Below the pieces are notes generated by a model. That model saw only the letters and a program-made list of their open reading frames with translations. It had not been told where the DNA came from and searched no databases. The translations under genes were made by a program, and so were the position numbers. Source: Coleofasciculaceae cyanobacterium (GTDB taxonomy: Bacteria; Cyanobacteriota; Cyanobacteriia; Cyanobacteriales; Xenococcaceae). From it: a stretch of DNA of 64,000 nt. How positions within the stretch are numbered: the first letter of the stretch is position 1; every line of letters begins with the position of its first letter. Below are positions 17,534-26,632 of the stretch, in pieces. The stretch is from assembly GCA_036703275.1 (NCBI GenBank), contig DATNPK010000010.1, positions 1-64,000 of the forward strand. The letters run 5' to 3'.

Positions 17534-18088
17534 TTACTTTCTCCAGATCCCAATAATACAAATAAAACCCAACCAACTATAGAAAGTCTTCCAATTTGGC
17601 ACTATTTACTATTTGTTAAAGTCGTAAAATATAAGGCACAACTGCTTAATAGCTTAGATAAAATTCGCCCAAGCCATATAGAGCAATATGTTCGGTTGTT
17701 TATTTGATTGGAATGTTAAAGAGATTTGGTTGATCTTTTAGAAATCATCAGTACAGTGGTAAGATTTTTGACATTGCGATCTATTTTCACAACTTCTTCA
17801 AAATTAAAGAATAATTTAAGTGCTATATCGCTCAAAAAAATAGGTTTAAATAGACTATCTTGATTTAATAGAACTTAATTGAGTTAAGCAATATTACAAT
17901 AATGTTTGAAAAATATATAGGCAATGGTTTTATAATGACTGTAAGTTAATTTACATAAAAGCTCGCTTTTGAACTGTAGCCAATATATTTTTCTTCGTAT
18001 TAAAACAGCCTACTTAAGCTTTTTTGTTTGATTAAATCAAATTAGCCTCAAAATTAAGCATGTAATTACCAAATTCATATTAAAGACA
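17534..18088. other. Gene-free divergent region before the export island
   Basis: About 555 AT-rich bases between the Nif11 gene (minus) and the HlyD gene (plus). I see no open frame, RNA gene or strong repeat. Several TATAAT-like boxes, for example near 17930-17937, could serve promoters of either side. Confidence 0.4.
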
Positions 18089-19687
18089 ATGGAATTACTG
18101 TCAAAACTTTTCGCTCGCGTGAGATCCAATTCCAATCAAGAGAATTTTGAGCTATCAGTTACAGAAAAAGCTGAACTCGATGAAATGGCCAGCGAATCTA
18201 GTCTCCAAGAGAATTATTCTACTTCGATGAATGGCAATGGAGAATTAGTTCATTGGTCTCCTTCTTTACAATCTTTGTTAGATGAACCTCCATCTAGCTT
18301 GCCCCAGCAACTAGTTTTTGGAGGAATAGCCTTTTGCTTGGCTATTATTACTTGGTCTTGGTTCGGACAAGTTGAAGAAATCGGCAAAGCACGAGGAAAA
18401 TTAATACCTAACGGTGAAACCTACAAGGTAGAGCCAGTCGAGTTGGGTAGAGTAAGCCAGATTAATGTCAAAGAGGGAGATAGAGTCAAAGCAGGAGAAA
18501 TTTTAGTAAAGCTAGATGATGAACTAGTAACCAAAGAAGCCGACAGCCTCAAACAGATGCTTGCTGCTTACCAAATAGAATTGCGCCAGATGCAGACTTT
18601 ATTGGAAAGAGTCCGTTCCCAAGCGCGAACCGATGAAAAAATTGCCGAGGCTGAGTCTCTCGGCTATCAATCTACTCTAGCTCTCGCCCGAGAAAAAGTG
18701 GCAATTTCCCGCCAACTATTAACTCAACGGCAGACAGAAATAGCGGCCCATCAAACCAAACAAACCCAGTTAAAACCAATTTCTGGCTTGATGCAAGAAC
18801 GTTTGAAGCAACTCAAGTTAGAGGAAGCTGTCCATCAGAAACGACTCGAAAGACTCAGACCTCTCGAACGACAGGGAGCAATTTCTCAAGAGTTTATTTT
18901 TGAAGCCGAACAGGGACAGCGTCAAATTCAACAGCAGCTTATTCAAAGTAAATTGCAAGAGACAACTAATACTAGAGAACAGCTTTTTGAAGCGGAACAG
19001 TCGCTGCGGGAGCTTCAAGTAGGAATTACGCAAAATCGAGGTGAACTTACTTCAGCTTTGAAAGAAGTCGAGCGGCTTGAGGCGGAGTTGAGACAAAAAC
19101 TTGCAGAAAGACAAAAAATTCAACTCGAAGCCAAACAAAAGATCGAGCAATCTGAAGTAGAAATTACTCAAATAGAAACAAAAATTGCTGAAACTAAAAA
19201 TCAGCTATCTAGTGTTAAAACCAAATTAGAACAAAATTATCTTAAATCTCCCATTAATGGCACGATTCTATCTCTCGATGTCCAAAACTCTGGCAAGGTC
19301 ATTCAGGCAGGACAAACCGTTGCTGAAATTGCCCCCTATGGCGAGCCGCTAGTTCTTTCTACCGTTATACCGAATAAAGAAGCAGGTTTTGTAGAAGTGG
19401 GAATGCCCGTGCAGGTTAAATTTGATGCTTATTCCTATCAAGATTATGGAGTCGTTCCGGGCAAAGTTATCTCGATTTCTGGCGACAGCAAATCAAACGA
19501 ACAGAAAGATGAAGTCTATGGAGTAAAAGTTGCGCTTCAGCGCAATTATATTACCGCTGATGGCAAAGAAATTAAATTTAAACCAGGTCAAACAGCAGTT
19601 GCCGATATTGTCATTCGCCGTCGTCGCCTTCTAGACGTTTTCCTAGAACCCATCAAGCAGATAGAGAAAGACGGGATCGATTTATAA
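18089..19687 (+). CDS. HlyD-family periplasmic adaptor of a C39 exporter
   Basis: The 532-residue adaptor has a cytoplasmic N-terminus of about 74 residues, one membrane helix (about 75-92, LVFGGIAFCLAIITWSW) and split biotinyl-lipoyl halves (VSQINVKEGDRVKAGEILVKL at about 120-140; LKSPINGTILSLDV near 389-402). A long coiled coil of about 240 residues lies between them, and a C-terminal beta barrel follows (PNKEAGFVEVGMPVQVKFDA). It should connect the HetC-like ABC exporter 600 bases downstream to an outer-membrane channel of the TolC kind. The HetP-like gene starts 29 bases after its stop, so the genes look co-transcribed. Confidence 0.92.
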   Translation: MELLSKLFARVRSNSNQENFELSVTEKAELDEMASESSLQENYSTSMNGNGELVHWSPSLQSLLDEPPSSLPQQLVFGGIAFCLAIITWSWFGQVEEIGKARGKLIPNGETYKVEPVELGRVSQINVKEGDRVKAGEILVKLDDELVTKEADSLKQMLAAYQIELRQMQTLLERVRSQARTDEKIAEAESLGYQSTLALAREKVAISRQLLTQRQTEIAAHQTKQTQLKPISGLMQERLKQLKLEEAVHQKRLERLRPLERQGAISQEFIFEAEQGQRQIQQQLIQSKLQETTNTREQLFEAEQSLRELQVGITQNRGELTSALKEVERLEAELRQKLAERQKIQLEAKQKIEQSEVEITQIETKIAETKNQLSSVKTKLEQNYLKSPINGTILSLDVQNSGKVIQAGQTVAEIAPYGEPLVLSTVIPNKEAGFVEVGMPVQVKFDAYSYQDYGVVPGKVISISGDSKSNEQKDEVYGVKVALQRNYITADGKEIKFKPGQTAVADIVIRRRRLLDVFLEPIKQIEKDGIDL

Positions 19688-19716
19688 AGCTAAAGTTCAA
19701 TTAAGTAAGGAAAATC

Positions 19717-20091
19717 ATGAATCAAAAATTCAATTATTCTAACTCCGAGCTTGACAAAAAAATGACTACCGAACAGTTCGAGCAAGTAGTTAAAGCAATT
19801 CTTTCAGGAAAATATTCTTGGGCATGCCTATTGATACTGAGCTTCGCTGGATATAATCCCCTGCATTATATTCCCTATCGAACTTGTAACCGAATAATGA
19901 AAGAAAATTGCCCTCAGAATAACTTTCTTGAAAAATCTATGCCGCTCAAATCTAGAATGAAATCTTCTCAAAAGCTCCTCGATCTTTCTTGTTTAGAAGA
20001 AATCCGGCTTCAAACAGCTGAAGTTACTGGCGGAACCAGGGTTAGCTCACTAATTGCCGAAAATTCGTTTAGTGTTATCTATGCGCGGTGA
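19717..20091 (+). CDS. HetP-like protein with C-terminal double-glycine leader motif
   Basis: Residues about 17-65 are the HetP signature ([20 protein letters not shown], then [19 protein letters not shown]). HetP promotes commitment to heterocyst formation in Nostoc-type cyanobacteria, and homologues occur in species without heterocysts. After a basic linker the protein has [18 protein letters not shown] (89-106), which matches the leaders of the two small peptides at 25037 and 26937 (D-L/I-S-x-L/I-E...GG). Eighteen residues ([18 protein letters not shown]) follow the GG. The gene lies between adaptor and exporter, and the start ATG has AAGGAAAA upstream. A C39 protease could cut after GG and release the tail; that is inference. 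Confidence 0.8.
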   Translation: MNQKFNYSNSELDKKMTTEQFEQVVKAILSGKYSWACLLILSFAGYNPLHYIPYRTCNRIMKENCPQNNFLEKSMPLKSRMKSSQKLLDLSCLEEIRLQTAEVTGGTRVSSLIAENSFSVIYAR

Positions 20092-20345
20092 CTATCTCCC
20101 TGATTTAAAGTAAAGATTTTAATCGAAGAAAAATAAGAGCAGCTCGTATTAGAGAGTAAGTAAGGAAGAGCTTGAAACAGTTTGAGTCAATCGCTCTGCT
20201 CTGGCGAAGCTTTGGTGCATCGTGCATCTATGGCTAAAGTTGTTTTTACCGTTACTACCCTAATTACGCGAGAAAGTATATTTGACAAGATCTACACGTG
20301 CAATTGTACGCTCGATTTGCAATAGTCTTTTACGGAGCAAGAAAA

Positions 20346-23300
20346 GTGAATAACACAGGGAAATTGCCATCTTCTTCGCTAGATGGTGAAGACAAGATTT
20401 TGTCTCTAGCATGGTTTTTGGAGCAGAAACAATTAACACCTAATAAAGTAGAGCTACTCAACTATTTAAATCAACAGGTAGAACTTCTTGAATTTCAATT
20501 AGGCGATCGATTATTAGTTTACCCAGATTTTTCTCCTAATTCTGTTGTTGACGAACAAAACTCTCAGCAATTTTTTTGGGTTTGTGGAGGGAAGCTAAGG
20601 TTACTTAGTTTTGATGCCTATAAACGACGAGAGGTTTCTACCCACATACTTACAGAAGGATCGACCATTGGAGGAGACTCTCTTTGGTGTGGAACTTGCT
20701 TGTCATACAGCGCGATCGCAGCTAGTGAGGTTCGAGTTGCCAGGATTTCTCTAGCCAAACTACAGCCTTTTCTAAAAAAATTGCCAGAACTCCAGACAAA
20801 ATGCCGGACTGAGGCTCGAGAACGTCAACAATTAATTTTTTTTAAAACTTTGACAGAATTGCGTTCCATATCCAGTCACCGCCTAAAAGAGATATCACCA
20901 TACTTAGTGGAAAAACAAATTGCTGCTGGAGAGCCTTTAGCTGGAACTGACGGAGAAACAGGTCGCTTCTGGCTACGTAGAGGTCAAATTAAAGAGCAAA
21001 AATTAGAAATAGGAAGTTCTTGGGGATTTCCAGCACAGATTCCCCAGAATTGGCAAGCCGAAACAGATTTGTGGGTCTATGAGCTGTCTCGATCGAATTG
21101 GCAAGCTTTTTCCCAACTTGCTCCTATATTGGTGACTGGTTGGGAAAAAAATTCCGATTCTAAATCTAGAGTAACACCAGCATCTATAAACGCAATCTCG
21201 ACAGTTGTAACGGCTACACCTTTGCCAATAATTCCGAGTGCCCCTACTAGGTATGGAGTTAACTCTCCTCAATCAGAGACAACCCCGAAAGGCGATCGCA
21301 CCCAACAGATCGACTATCCTAAACCTCAAAAGCGACGCCATAGTCTATGGAGAGCTTATCCCTTTATCGAGCAACAAAGCTCTTCCGACTGTGGTGCGAC
21401 TTGCTTAGCAATGATTAGTCAATATTGGGGCAAACGCTTTGGTATCAACTTTTTGCGCGAGCTAATTGGAACAGGTCTTTCTGGTGCTTCTCTCAAAAAT
21501 TTAGCCAAAGCTGCTGAAAGTTTGGGCTATCATGCTCGACCCGTACGAGCTAGTTTGAGCCGAATCGCAGAGCAAAAGAATCCTTGGATTGCCCACTGGC
21601 AAGGCGATCACTACGTAGTGGTCTATCAGGTCAAAGGAGATCGAATTCTGGTTGCCGATCCCGCCCAAGGAAAATCTCAGCTTTCTCGTCAAGAATTTCT
21701 TCAGGGTTGGACGGGATACGCTCTACTTTTAGACCCAACAGAGAATCTATATCAAATACCAGAAGAAAAACGCTCCCTGGGTAGATTCATTTATTTGTTA
21801 TGGCCTTACCGCTCCATGGGTATAACAATTATTGTGGCATCGATTTTAATTCAAATACTTGGATTGATTTCGCCTTTGTTTACCCAAATTATCCTCGACC
21901 AAGTAGTAGTCAACCAAAGTCAATCGACCTTAAATGTCTTTGTTATTGGACTTGTACTATTTGGCATTTTAGGTGTGGGCTTATCTTCCATACGGAGCTA
22001 TTTATTAAGTTATTTGACTAACCGCCTCGATCTAACTATGATCGGTGGCTTTATCAATCATGCCCTAACCCTACCGCTTAAATTTTTCGAATCCCGTCGA
22101 GTAGGTGATATTATCACCCGCGTTCAAGAAAATCAGAAGATCCAACAGTTTTTGATCGAGAAAGTGATGTTGTCCTGGTTGGATTTTGTCACTGGATTTA
22201 TCTATTTAGGATTGATGCTTTACTACAATTGGCAACTCACGGTATTAGTTTTGCTAATAATTCCACCAATTGTGATTTTGACACTAGTCGCAACTCCTTT
22301 GCTACGTAAACTCTCTCGCGAAAGATTTAATGCTACCGCAGATCAAAACTCATCTCTGGTAGAGATGATGTCGGGAATATCCACTATTAAAGCAGTAGCA
22401 GCAGAGCGCGAATTACGCTGGCGTTGGGAAGATCGTTTGACTAATCAGTTGAACGTACAATTCAAAGGAGAGAAACTGGCAATTAACTTGGGACTTCTCA
22501 GTGGGCTGATTAATACTATTGGCGGTGCAGTACTTCTCTGGTATGGCGCTACTTTAGTAATTCGGGGTCAATTAACCATCGGTCAATTTGTGGCTTTTAA
22601 TATGATGCAAGGTTACATTATCAGCCCTGTTTTGGAGCTGGTAGATCTTTGGGATGAACTCCAAGAAGTGCTGATCTCTGTAGAACGGCTTAATGATGTT
22701 TTTGAAACTAAATCGGAAGAACCGCCACAAAATTCAAGACTGATTTTGCCCAAGCTACAGGGTAATGTACGATTTGATAATGTCACCTTTCGCTATAACA
22801 CTGAAGAAGAACGCAACACACTGCAAAATATTTCTTTTGAAGTAAAAGGGGGGCAAACTATCGCCATCGTCGGTCGGAGCGGCTCTGGAAAGAGTACTTT
22901 AGTAAAGTTGCTTCAGGGTTTGTACCCTCCTACTAACGGTCAAATTTCTATTGACGGGCACGACATCAATCGCGTTTCTCTCTCCTGTTTACGTTCTCAA
23001 CTAGGAGTCGTACCGCAAGATTGTTTTTTATTTTCTGGAACTATCTTAGAAAATATTACTCTATATCGACCCCAATTTACCTTAGAGCAAGTTATAAAAA
23101 CTGCTAAACTAGCAGAAGCCCACGCTTTTATTCAAGCTTTACCTTTGGGATATAGTACTAAAGTTGGCGAACATGGAGCCAATCTTTCTGGTGGACAGCA
23201 GCAGCGCATTGCGATCGCTCGTGCCTTTCTAGGAGAACCACCGCTCTTGATTTTGGATGAGGCGACTAGTTCTCTAGATACGGAGTCGGAAAGGCGCTTT

Positions 23301-23492
23301 CAGGAAAATCTTTCTCGTCTTTCGCGTCACCGTACTAGTTTTATTATTGCCCATCGTCTTTCAACAGTACGTAATGCAAATTTTATTCTGGTCTTAGATC
23401 GCGGTCTGATCGTCGAGCAGGGAACCCATGAAAAGCTGATTTCACAACAGGGTCTTTACTATCAGCTAGCAAGACAGCAGCTCGATCTTTAA
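20346..23492 (+). CDS. HetC-like ABC exporter with C39 peptidase
   Basis: I place the start at GTG 20346, nine bases after GGAG (20334-20337); a GTG 48 bases upstream lacks a site. Of 1,048 residues, about 1-290 form a degenerate cyclic-nucleotide-binding-like region (FFWVCGGKLRLLSFD...). A C39 peptidase follows with Cys349 (SSDCGATC), His422 (GDHYVV) and Asp438 (ADPAQG), all present. Then come an exporter transmembrane domain and an ATPase with Walker [30 protein letters not shown] and the switch AHRLST. This domain order and length match HetC. It should cleave double-glycine leaders and export the cargo with the HlyD adaptor. Confidence 0.9.
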   Translation: MNNTGKLPSSSLDGEDKILSLAWFLEQKQLTPNKVELLNYLNQQVELLEFQLGDRLLVYPDFSPNSVVDEQNSQQFFWVCGGKLRLLSFDAYKRREVSTHILTEGSTIGGDSLWCGTCLSYSAIAASEVRVARISLAKLQPFLKKLPELQTKCRTEARERQQLIFFKTLTELRSISSHRLKEISPYLVEKQIAAGEPLAGTDGETGRFWLRRGQIKEQKLEIGSSWGFPAQIPQNWQAETDLWVYELSRSNWQAFSQLAPILVTGWEKNSDSKSRVTPASINAISTVVTATPLPIIPSAPTRYGVNSPQSETTPKGDRTQQIDYPKPQKRRHSLWRAYPFIEQQSSSDCGATCLAMISQYWGKRFGINFLRELIGTGLSGASLKNLAKAAESLGYHARPVRASLSRIAEQKNPWIAHWQGDHYVVVYQVKGDRILVADPAQGKSQLSRQEFLQGWTGYALLLDPTENLYQIPEEKRSLGRFIYLLWPYRSMGITIIVASILIQILGLISPLFTQIILDQVVVNQSQSTLNVFVIGLVLFGILGVGLSSIRSYLLSYLTNRLDLTMIGGFINHALTLPLKFFESRRVGDIITRVQENQKIQQFLIEKVMLSWLDFVTGFIYLGLMLYYNWQLTVLVLLIIPPIVILTLVATPLLRKLSRERFNATADQNSSLVEMMSGISTIKAVAAERELRWRWEDRLTNQLNVQFKGEKLAINLGLLSGLINTIGGAVLLWYGATLVIRGQLTIGQFVAFNMMQGYIISPVLELVDLWDELQEVLISVERLNDVFETKSEEPPQNSRLILPKLQGNVRFDNVTFRYNTEEERNTLQNISFEVKGGQTIAIVGRSGSGKSTLVKLLQGLYPPTNGQISIDGHDINRVSLSCLRSQLGVVPQDCFLFSGTILENITLYRPQFTLEQVIKTAKLAEAHAFIQALPLGYSTKVGEHGANLSGGQQQRIAIARAFLGEPPLLILDEATSSLDTESERRFQENLSRLSRHRTSFIIAHRLSTVRNANFILVLDRGLIVEQGTHEKLISQQGLYYQLARQQLDL

Positions 23493-23525
23493 CGAAAAAA
23501 TGATTTATAGAAAACGCCGTAAAAC

Positions 23526-23546
23526 CAACGTCTTTTAAGCGTTGGA
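23526..23546. repeat. Left-end hairpin of the TnpB element
   Basis: CCAACG (23526-23531) and CGTTGG (23541-23546) pair around a 9-base loop about 50 bases before tnpB. IS200/IS605 elements carry subterminal imperfect hairpins at each end, so this probably marks the left end. The exact terminus is not resolved. Confidence 0.45.
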
Positions 23547-23598
23547 TATAAAGCGCAATAAATTTACAACGTAGCAGGTTTCATGGTAAAACCATAGT

Positions 23599-24804
23599 AT
23601 GAAACAGATTAGAGGATTTAAATACAGATTTTACCCGAACTCAGCGCAGCGATTAGAGCTAGCGCAAACGTTTGGCTGTACTAGATTTGTTTTCAATTGG
23701 GCATTAGCTTTGAGAACTAATAGCTACTACCAAGACAAAGTATCTGTAACCTATACAGACACTTCTAATGCTCTAACCAAATTAAAGAAAGATCCAGAAA
23801 AACCTTGGCTTAAACAAGTCTCAGCCGTACCATTGCAGCAAGGGTTAAGACATCTAAATACAGCATTCAATAATTTTTTTGCTGGTAAAAGTAAATACCC
23901 TAGATTCAAGAAAAAGAACAATCGACAATCGGCGCATTACGCCCCTAACGCTTTTAAATGGAGTGACGGCAAATTAACTCTAGCCAAGATGTCTCAACCA
24001 TTGAAAATTAGATGGAGTAGGTATTTTACTGGTCAACCAAAGCAGGTAATTGTATCTAAAGACCCTAGCAATAGATATTTTGTCTCATTCTTGGTTGAAG
24101 AACAATTGGAGCAATGGATCGAGAGCGAAGGAAAAATCGGTATCGATTTGGGTGTCAAAGATTTGATGGTTACGTCAACGGGTTTTGCTTCAGGCAATCC
24201 CAAACATTACCAGAAACATTTCTCTAGGCTAAAGACCTTACAGCGCAGACTAGCTAAAAAGCAGAAAGGTTCAAATAATAGATATAAGGCAAGGCTAAAA
24301 GTAGCAAAGCTTCACGCTAAAATAGCCGATTGCAGAAAGGATTTTTTACACAAATTAACGACTCAGTTGGTACGCGAAAACCAAGCTATCTATACTGAGA
24401 CGTTAGCTGTAAAAAATATGATGGCTAACCATAAGTTAGCGCAGCGCGTACGCGCAGATCGTCGTCTTAACGACGACTGGGGAAGCTTTGCTTCCCGCGC
24501 TATTGCAGATTGTGGTTGGGGGGAGGCATTGCGCCAATTTCAATACAAATGTAAATGGCACGACCGAGAATTAGGAGCGATAAGTAGATGGTTTCCATCA
24601 ACTAAACGCTGTAATCCTTGCGGTCATATCTTGGATAAATTACCTCTGAATATCAGAGAGTGGATATGTCCTAGCTGCAACAACCTTAATCTTAGGGATG
24701 TCAACGCAGCATTAAATATTTTAGCGGTCGGGCAGACCGTGTTTGCTTGTGGATCTGGCTCTAGCGGGAATGTGTCTTTGACAGATCTAGCTATCCAGGG
24801 ATGA
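23599..24804 (+). CDS. tnpB: IS200/IS605-family TnpB RNA-guided nuclease
   Basis: The 401-residue protein contains the three RuvC acidic residues: Asp183 (IGIDLGVK), Glu267 (IYTETLAV) and Asp367 (NLRDVNAALN). The zinc ribbon is CNPC (338-341) and CPSC (357-360). N-terminal WED/REC-like parts (MKQIRGFKYRFYPN...) are complete. Between NHKLA and RAIADCGWG it carries 18 extra residues (QRVRADRRLNDDWGSFAS), encoded exactly by a 54-base palindrome-rich insertion. No TnpA is present, so this is a stand-alone element. It separates the HetC-like exporter from its peptide genes. Catalytic competence depends on whether the insert is tolerated. Confidence 0.92.
   Translation: MKQIRGFKYRFYPNSAQRLELAQTFGCTRFVFNWALALRTNSYYQDKVSVTYTDTSNALTKLKKDPEKPWLKQVSAVPLQQGLRHLNTAFNNFFAGKSKYPRFKKKNNRQSAHYAPNAFKWSDGKLTLAKMSQPLKIRWSRYFTGQPKQVIVSKDPSNRYFVSFLVEEQLEQWIESEGKIGIDLGVKDLMVTSTGFASGNPKHYQKHFSRLKTLQRRLAKKQKGSNNRYKARLKVAKLHAKIADCRKDFLHKLTTQLVRENQAIYTETLAVKNMMANHKLAQRVRADRRLNDDWGSFASRAIADCGWGEALRQFQYKCKWHDRELGAISRWFPSTKRCNPCGHILDKLPLNIREWICPSCNNLNLRDVNAALNILAVGQTVFACGSGSSGNVSLTDLAIQG
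24443..24496. repeat. 54-bp palindromic repeat inserted in frame in tnpB
   Basis: The segment holds three adjacent perfect hairpins: GCGCGTACGCGC (24444-24455), GTCGTC/GACGAC (24461-24477) and GGGAAGC/GCTTCCC (24480-24496). Removing 24443-24496 restores TTA GCG CGC GCT ATT, that is L-A-R-A-I, the normal TnpB sequence NHKLARAIAD. The length is a multiple of three, so the frame is kept. Its style resembles the palindromic repeats in intergenic regions of this window. Confidence 0.6.
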
Positions 24805-24843
24805 ATCAAGAATCCCACTCATTCATGTGTGGGAGTGTCAAAC
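24800..24843 (+). mobile_element. Right end of the TnpB element with terminal hairpin
   Basis: CCCAC (24814-24818) pairs with GTGGG (24829-24833), and the sequence ends GGGAGTGTCAA, the usual right-end pattern of cyanobacterial IS605-type tnpB elements. In TnpB systems the omega RNA overlaps the 3' end of tnpB and ends at this boundary, and the guide is the flanking DNA. The guide here would begin near 24842-24843 (ACTCCAAAAATCTGC). Confidence 0.6.
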
Positions 24844-25036
24844 TCCAAAAATCTGCTTTTTAAATATTTTTAATGCAAAACTCGATGACAACTAAAGTCA
24901 AATTGTTTATTATCCATCAATTTAAAATATCTGCCAAAATGGCAACATCATAATTGTGGTTTTGGTAAATTAATAATTAAGCAATAAATCAATTGCGAGT
25001 CAACTAACCAACTAATTAAACAAGAGGACAAGAAAG

Positions 25037-25261
25037 ATGATTATTTCAGATCTTAGCTTTATAGAAGTTACTAGCTCCACTGATGTACTTGGAGGAGCTC
25101 ATACAGATTATGACAAGAACAAGTATAAAAAAGCGAAGAAATATTATTACAATAAAGAAACATACACTGCAAATGCAACAAACGTTTCAGTTGTTAAAAT
25201 CAACAAAAGTCCGGGTAGTGAGGTAAATGTGTATCAAGAGGCTAAAGCCTACGCCGGATAA
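25037..25261 (+). CDS. Double-glycine leader peptide 1
   Basis: This is a 74-residue precursor. Leader residues 1-20 (MIISDLSFIEVTSSTDVLGG) end in GG. Cargo residues 21-74 start AHTDYDKNKYKKAKKYYYN and are rich in Tyr and Lys, without Cys. The leader shares D-L-S-F-I-E...GG with the peptide at 26937 and with the tail of the HetP-like protein. The HetC-like C39 exporter upstream is the natural processing enzyme, though tnpB now lies between them. AGAGGA precedes the ATG. The cargo may be an antimicrobial, adhesive or signalling peptide; its function is unknown. Confidence 0.7.
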   Translation: MIISDLSFIEVTSSTDVLGGAHTDYDKNKYKKAKKYYYNKETYTANATNVSVVKINKSPGSEVNVYQEAKAYAG

Positions 25262-25277
25262 TTGGAAAGATCGAACT

Positions 25278-25364
25278 CGGTAACTCGAATTGTATCTTTG
25301 TCGTAAAATTACCACCTTTTGGGAAATGAAAAACAAAGATACCGAGTACTATCGATAGAGTGAC
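25278..25364. repeat. Long imperfect hairpin after peptide 1
   Basis: ACTCG-AATT-GTATCTTTG (about 25280-25298) pairs with CAAAGATAC-CGAGT further on (about 25342-25358), giving 14 paired bases broken by a 4-base bulge. It lies between the peptide stop and the terminator and may stabilise the transcript end. Confidence 0.4.
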
Positions 25365-25382
25365 AATCAATTTTAATAAGTT

Positions 25383-25441
25383 AAAGTTCCAGTCTGATAC
25401 TTATACATTTATGTATCTATGACTGGACTTTATTTTTTTTG
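25383..25441 (+). terminator. Rho-independent terminator after peptide 1
   Basis: AAAGTTCCAGTC (25383-25394) pairs with GACTGGACTTT (25421-25431), with a nested GATAC/GTATC stem. ATTTTTTTTT follows. This strong stem plus U-tract should end the peptide 1 transcript, so ppiC and peptide 2 need their own promoter. Confidence 0.7.
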
Positions 25442-25613
25442 CGTTGCCGATCGCTAGTATTTTGCCAACTTAACTTTGATAAACTAACTGAATTTTATTA
25501 TTTTTTTTAGAGTAAAACATTACATTATTACATTTTAATAACGCCCATTTTATCTAGTTTATTTGAGCTAAAATGCTAAATTAGAAAATTGTAAAATCAT
25601 AAGATAATGAATA

Positions 25614-26360
25614 ATGATTTCTTTAGCCCAAATTGCCAATCAGCCAGAATTAATTGTTGATTATTTAAAAAAAGATATCAGCTTAAAAGATGTCTGCCAA
25701 AAAATTTTACATCAAATAGCGATCGACCGCTCGGCAGAACAATACGCTGTAACCGTAACTCCAGAAGAAATTCAAGCTGAAGCAGATAAAATTCGTCATC
25801 AACAACGCTTGGAAAAGGCTGCCGATACATTAGCCTGGTTAAAAGATTGCATGATTACTATCGAGGATTGGGAGACAGGAATAAATGACAGACTTATAGC
25901 TCAAAAATTAGCAAAATATTTATTTACCAAAAAAGCAGAAACCCATTTTATTGAGAATCGACTTGATTTTGAGCAAGTTTTGTTATATCAAATCGTAATT
26001 CCTTATGAAAAACTAGCTCGAGAACTATTTTATCAAATTGAAGAAGAAGAAATTAGTTTTTACCAAGCAGCTCATTGCTATGACATAGATTGTATCAGAA
26101 GAGAAAAATGTGGTTACGAAGGAAAACTATATCGTATGGATATTATGCCAGAAATTTCCGCAGCTATTTTCGCAGGACAACAGGGTGAAATCATTGGGCC
26201 GATTAAAACCGATATAGGATACCATATTATCAAAGTTGAAGAGTTTATCAAACCAGAGCTGACACCAGACATTCATCAAAAAATTATCGATGAAATGTTC
26301 GCTCAATGGTTGGAAAGTGAAACTAATTATTTAATTCACAGTCACACAAATTCCATCTAA
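25614..26360 (+). CDS. Parvulin-type (PpiC/SurA-like) peptidyl-prolyl isomerase
   Basis: The 248-residue protein has an N-terminal helical SurA-like chaperone part (about 1-120), then a parvulin domain. In the parvulin part GEIIGPIKTDIGYHIIKVEEF (about 196-216) is the conserved C-terminal strand/helix signature. The preceding segment is shortened and contains an unusual CYDIDCIRREKC cysteine group. No signal peptide is present, so it acts in the cytoplasm. Proteins of this type often accompany double-glycine peptide exporters in cyanobacteria, and a role in holding precursors for export is plausible inference. Confidence 0.75.
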   Translation: MISLAQIANQPELIVDYLKKDISLKDVCQKILHQIAIDRSAEQYAVTVTPEEIQAEADKIRHQQRLEKAADTLAWLKDCMITIEDWETGINDRLIAQKLAKYLFTKKAETHFIENRLDFEQVLLYQIVIPYEKLARELFYQIEEEEISFYQAAHCYDIDCIRREKCGYEGKLYRMDIMPEISAAIFAGQQGEIIGPIKTDIGYHIIKVEEFIKPELTPDIHQKIIDEMFAQWLESETNYLIHSHTNSI

Positions 26361-26632
26361 AAAATTGGAGCAATATTGATTTTTTAAACGCTTCCTTTGT
26401 AGAAGTTACGCAAAAAATTTTTTCAGACTAGATTAAAATTAAACAAACAAGACGAATGTCACTTGAGAAAATATCATACTTGATGAAAAAGTCTACAAGA
26501 TTTCCAAAAAGATGTATGAAAGTCGGCAAAAGTTAGAGGAAGTGACCGAGCGACAAGGGGTAAAAGCCAATTAATTTTTGCCATAAGTCGGCAATTAAGT
26601 AAATTAAACAGTAGTCATAAAAGGTAGCAGCG

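Noticed and set aside
17930-17960. TATAAT-like box as a mapped promoter of the export island
   Set aside because: The region is so AT-rich that such boxes are expected by chance and no clear -35 partner is placed.
18818-21692. Short reverse frames inside the HlyD and exporter genes
   Set aside because: They overlap strongly supported coding sequence and have no ribosome sites or recognisable domains.
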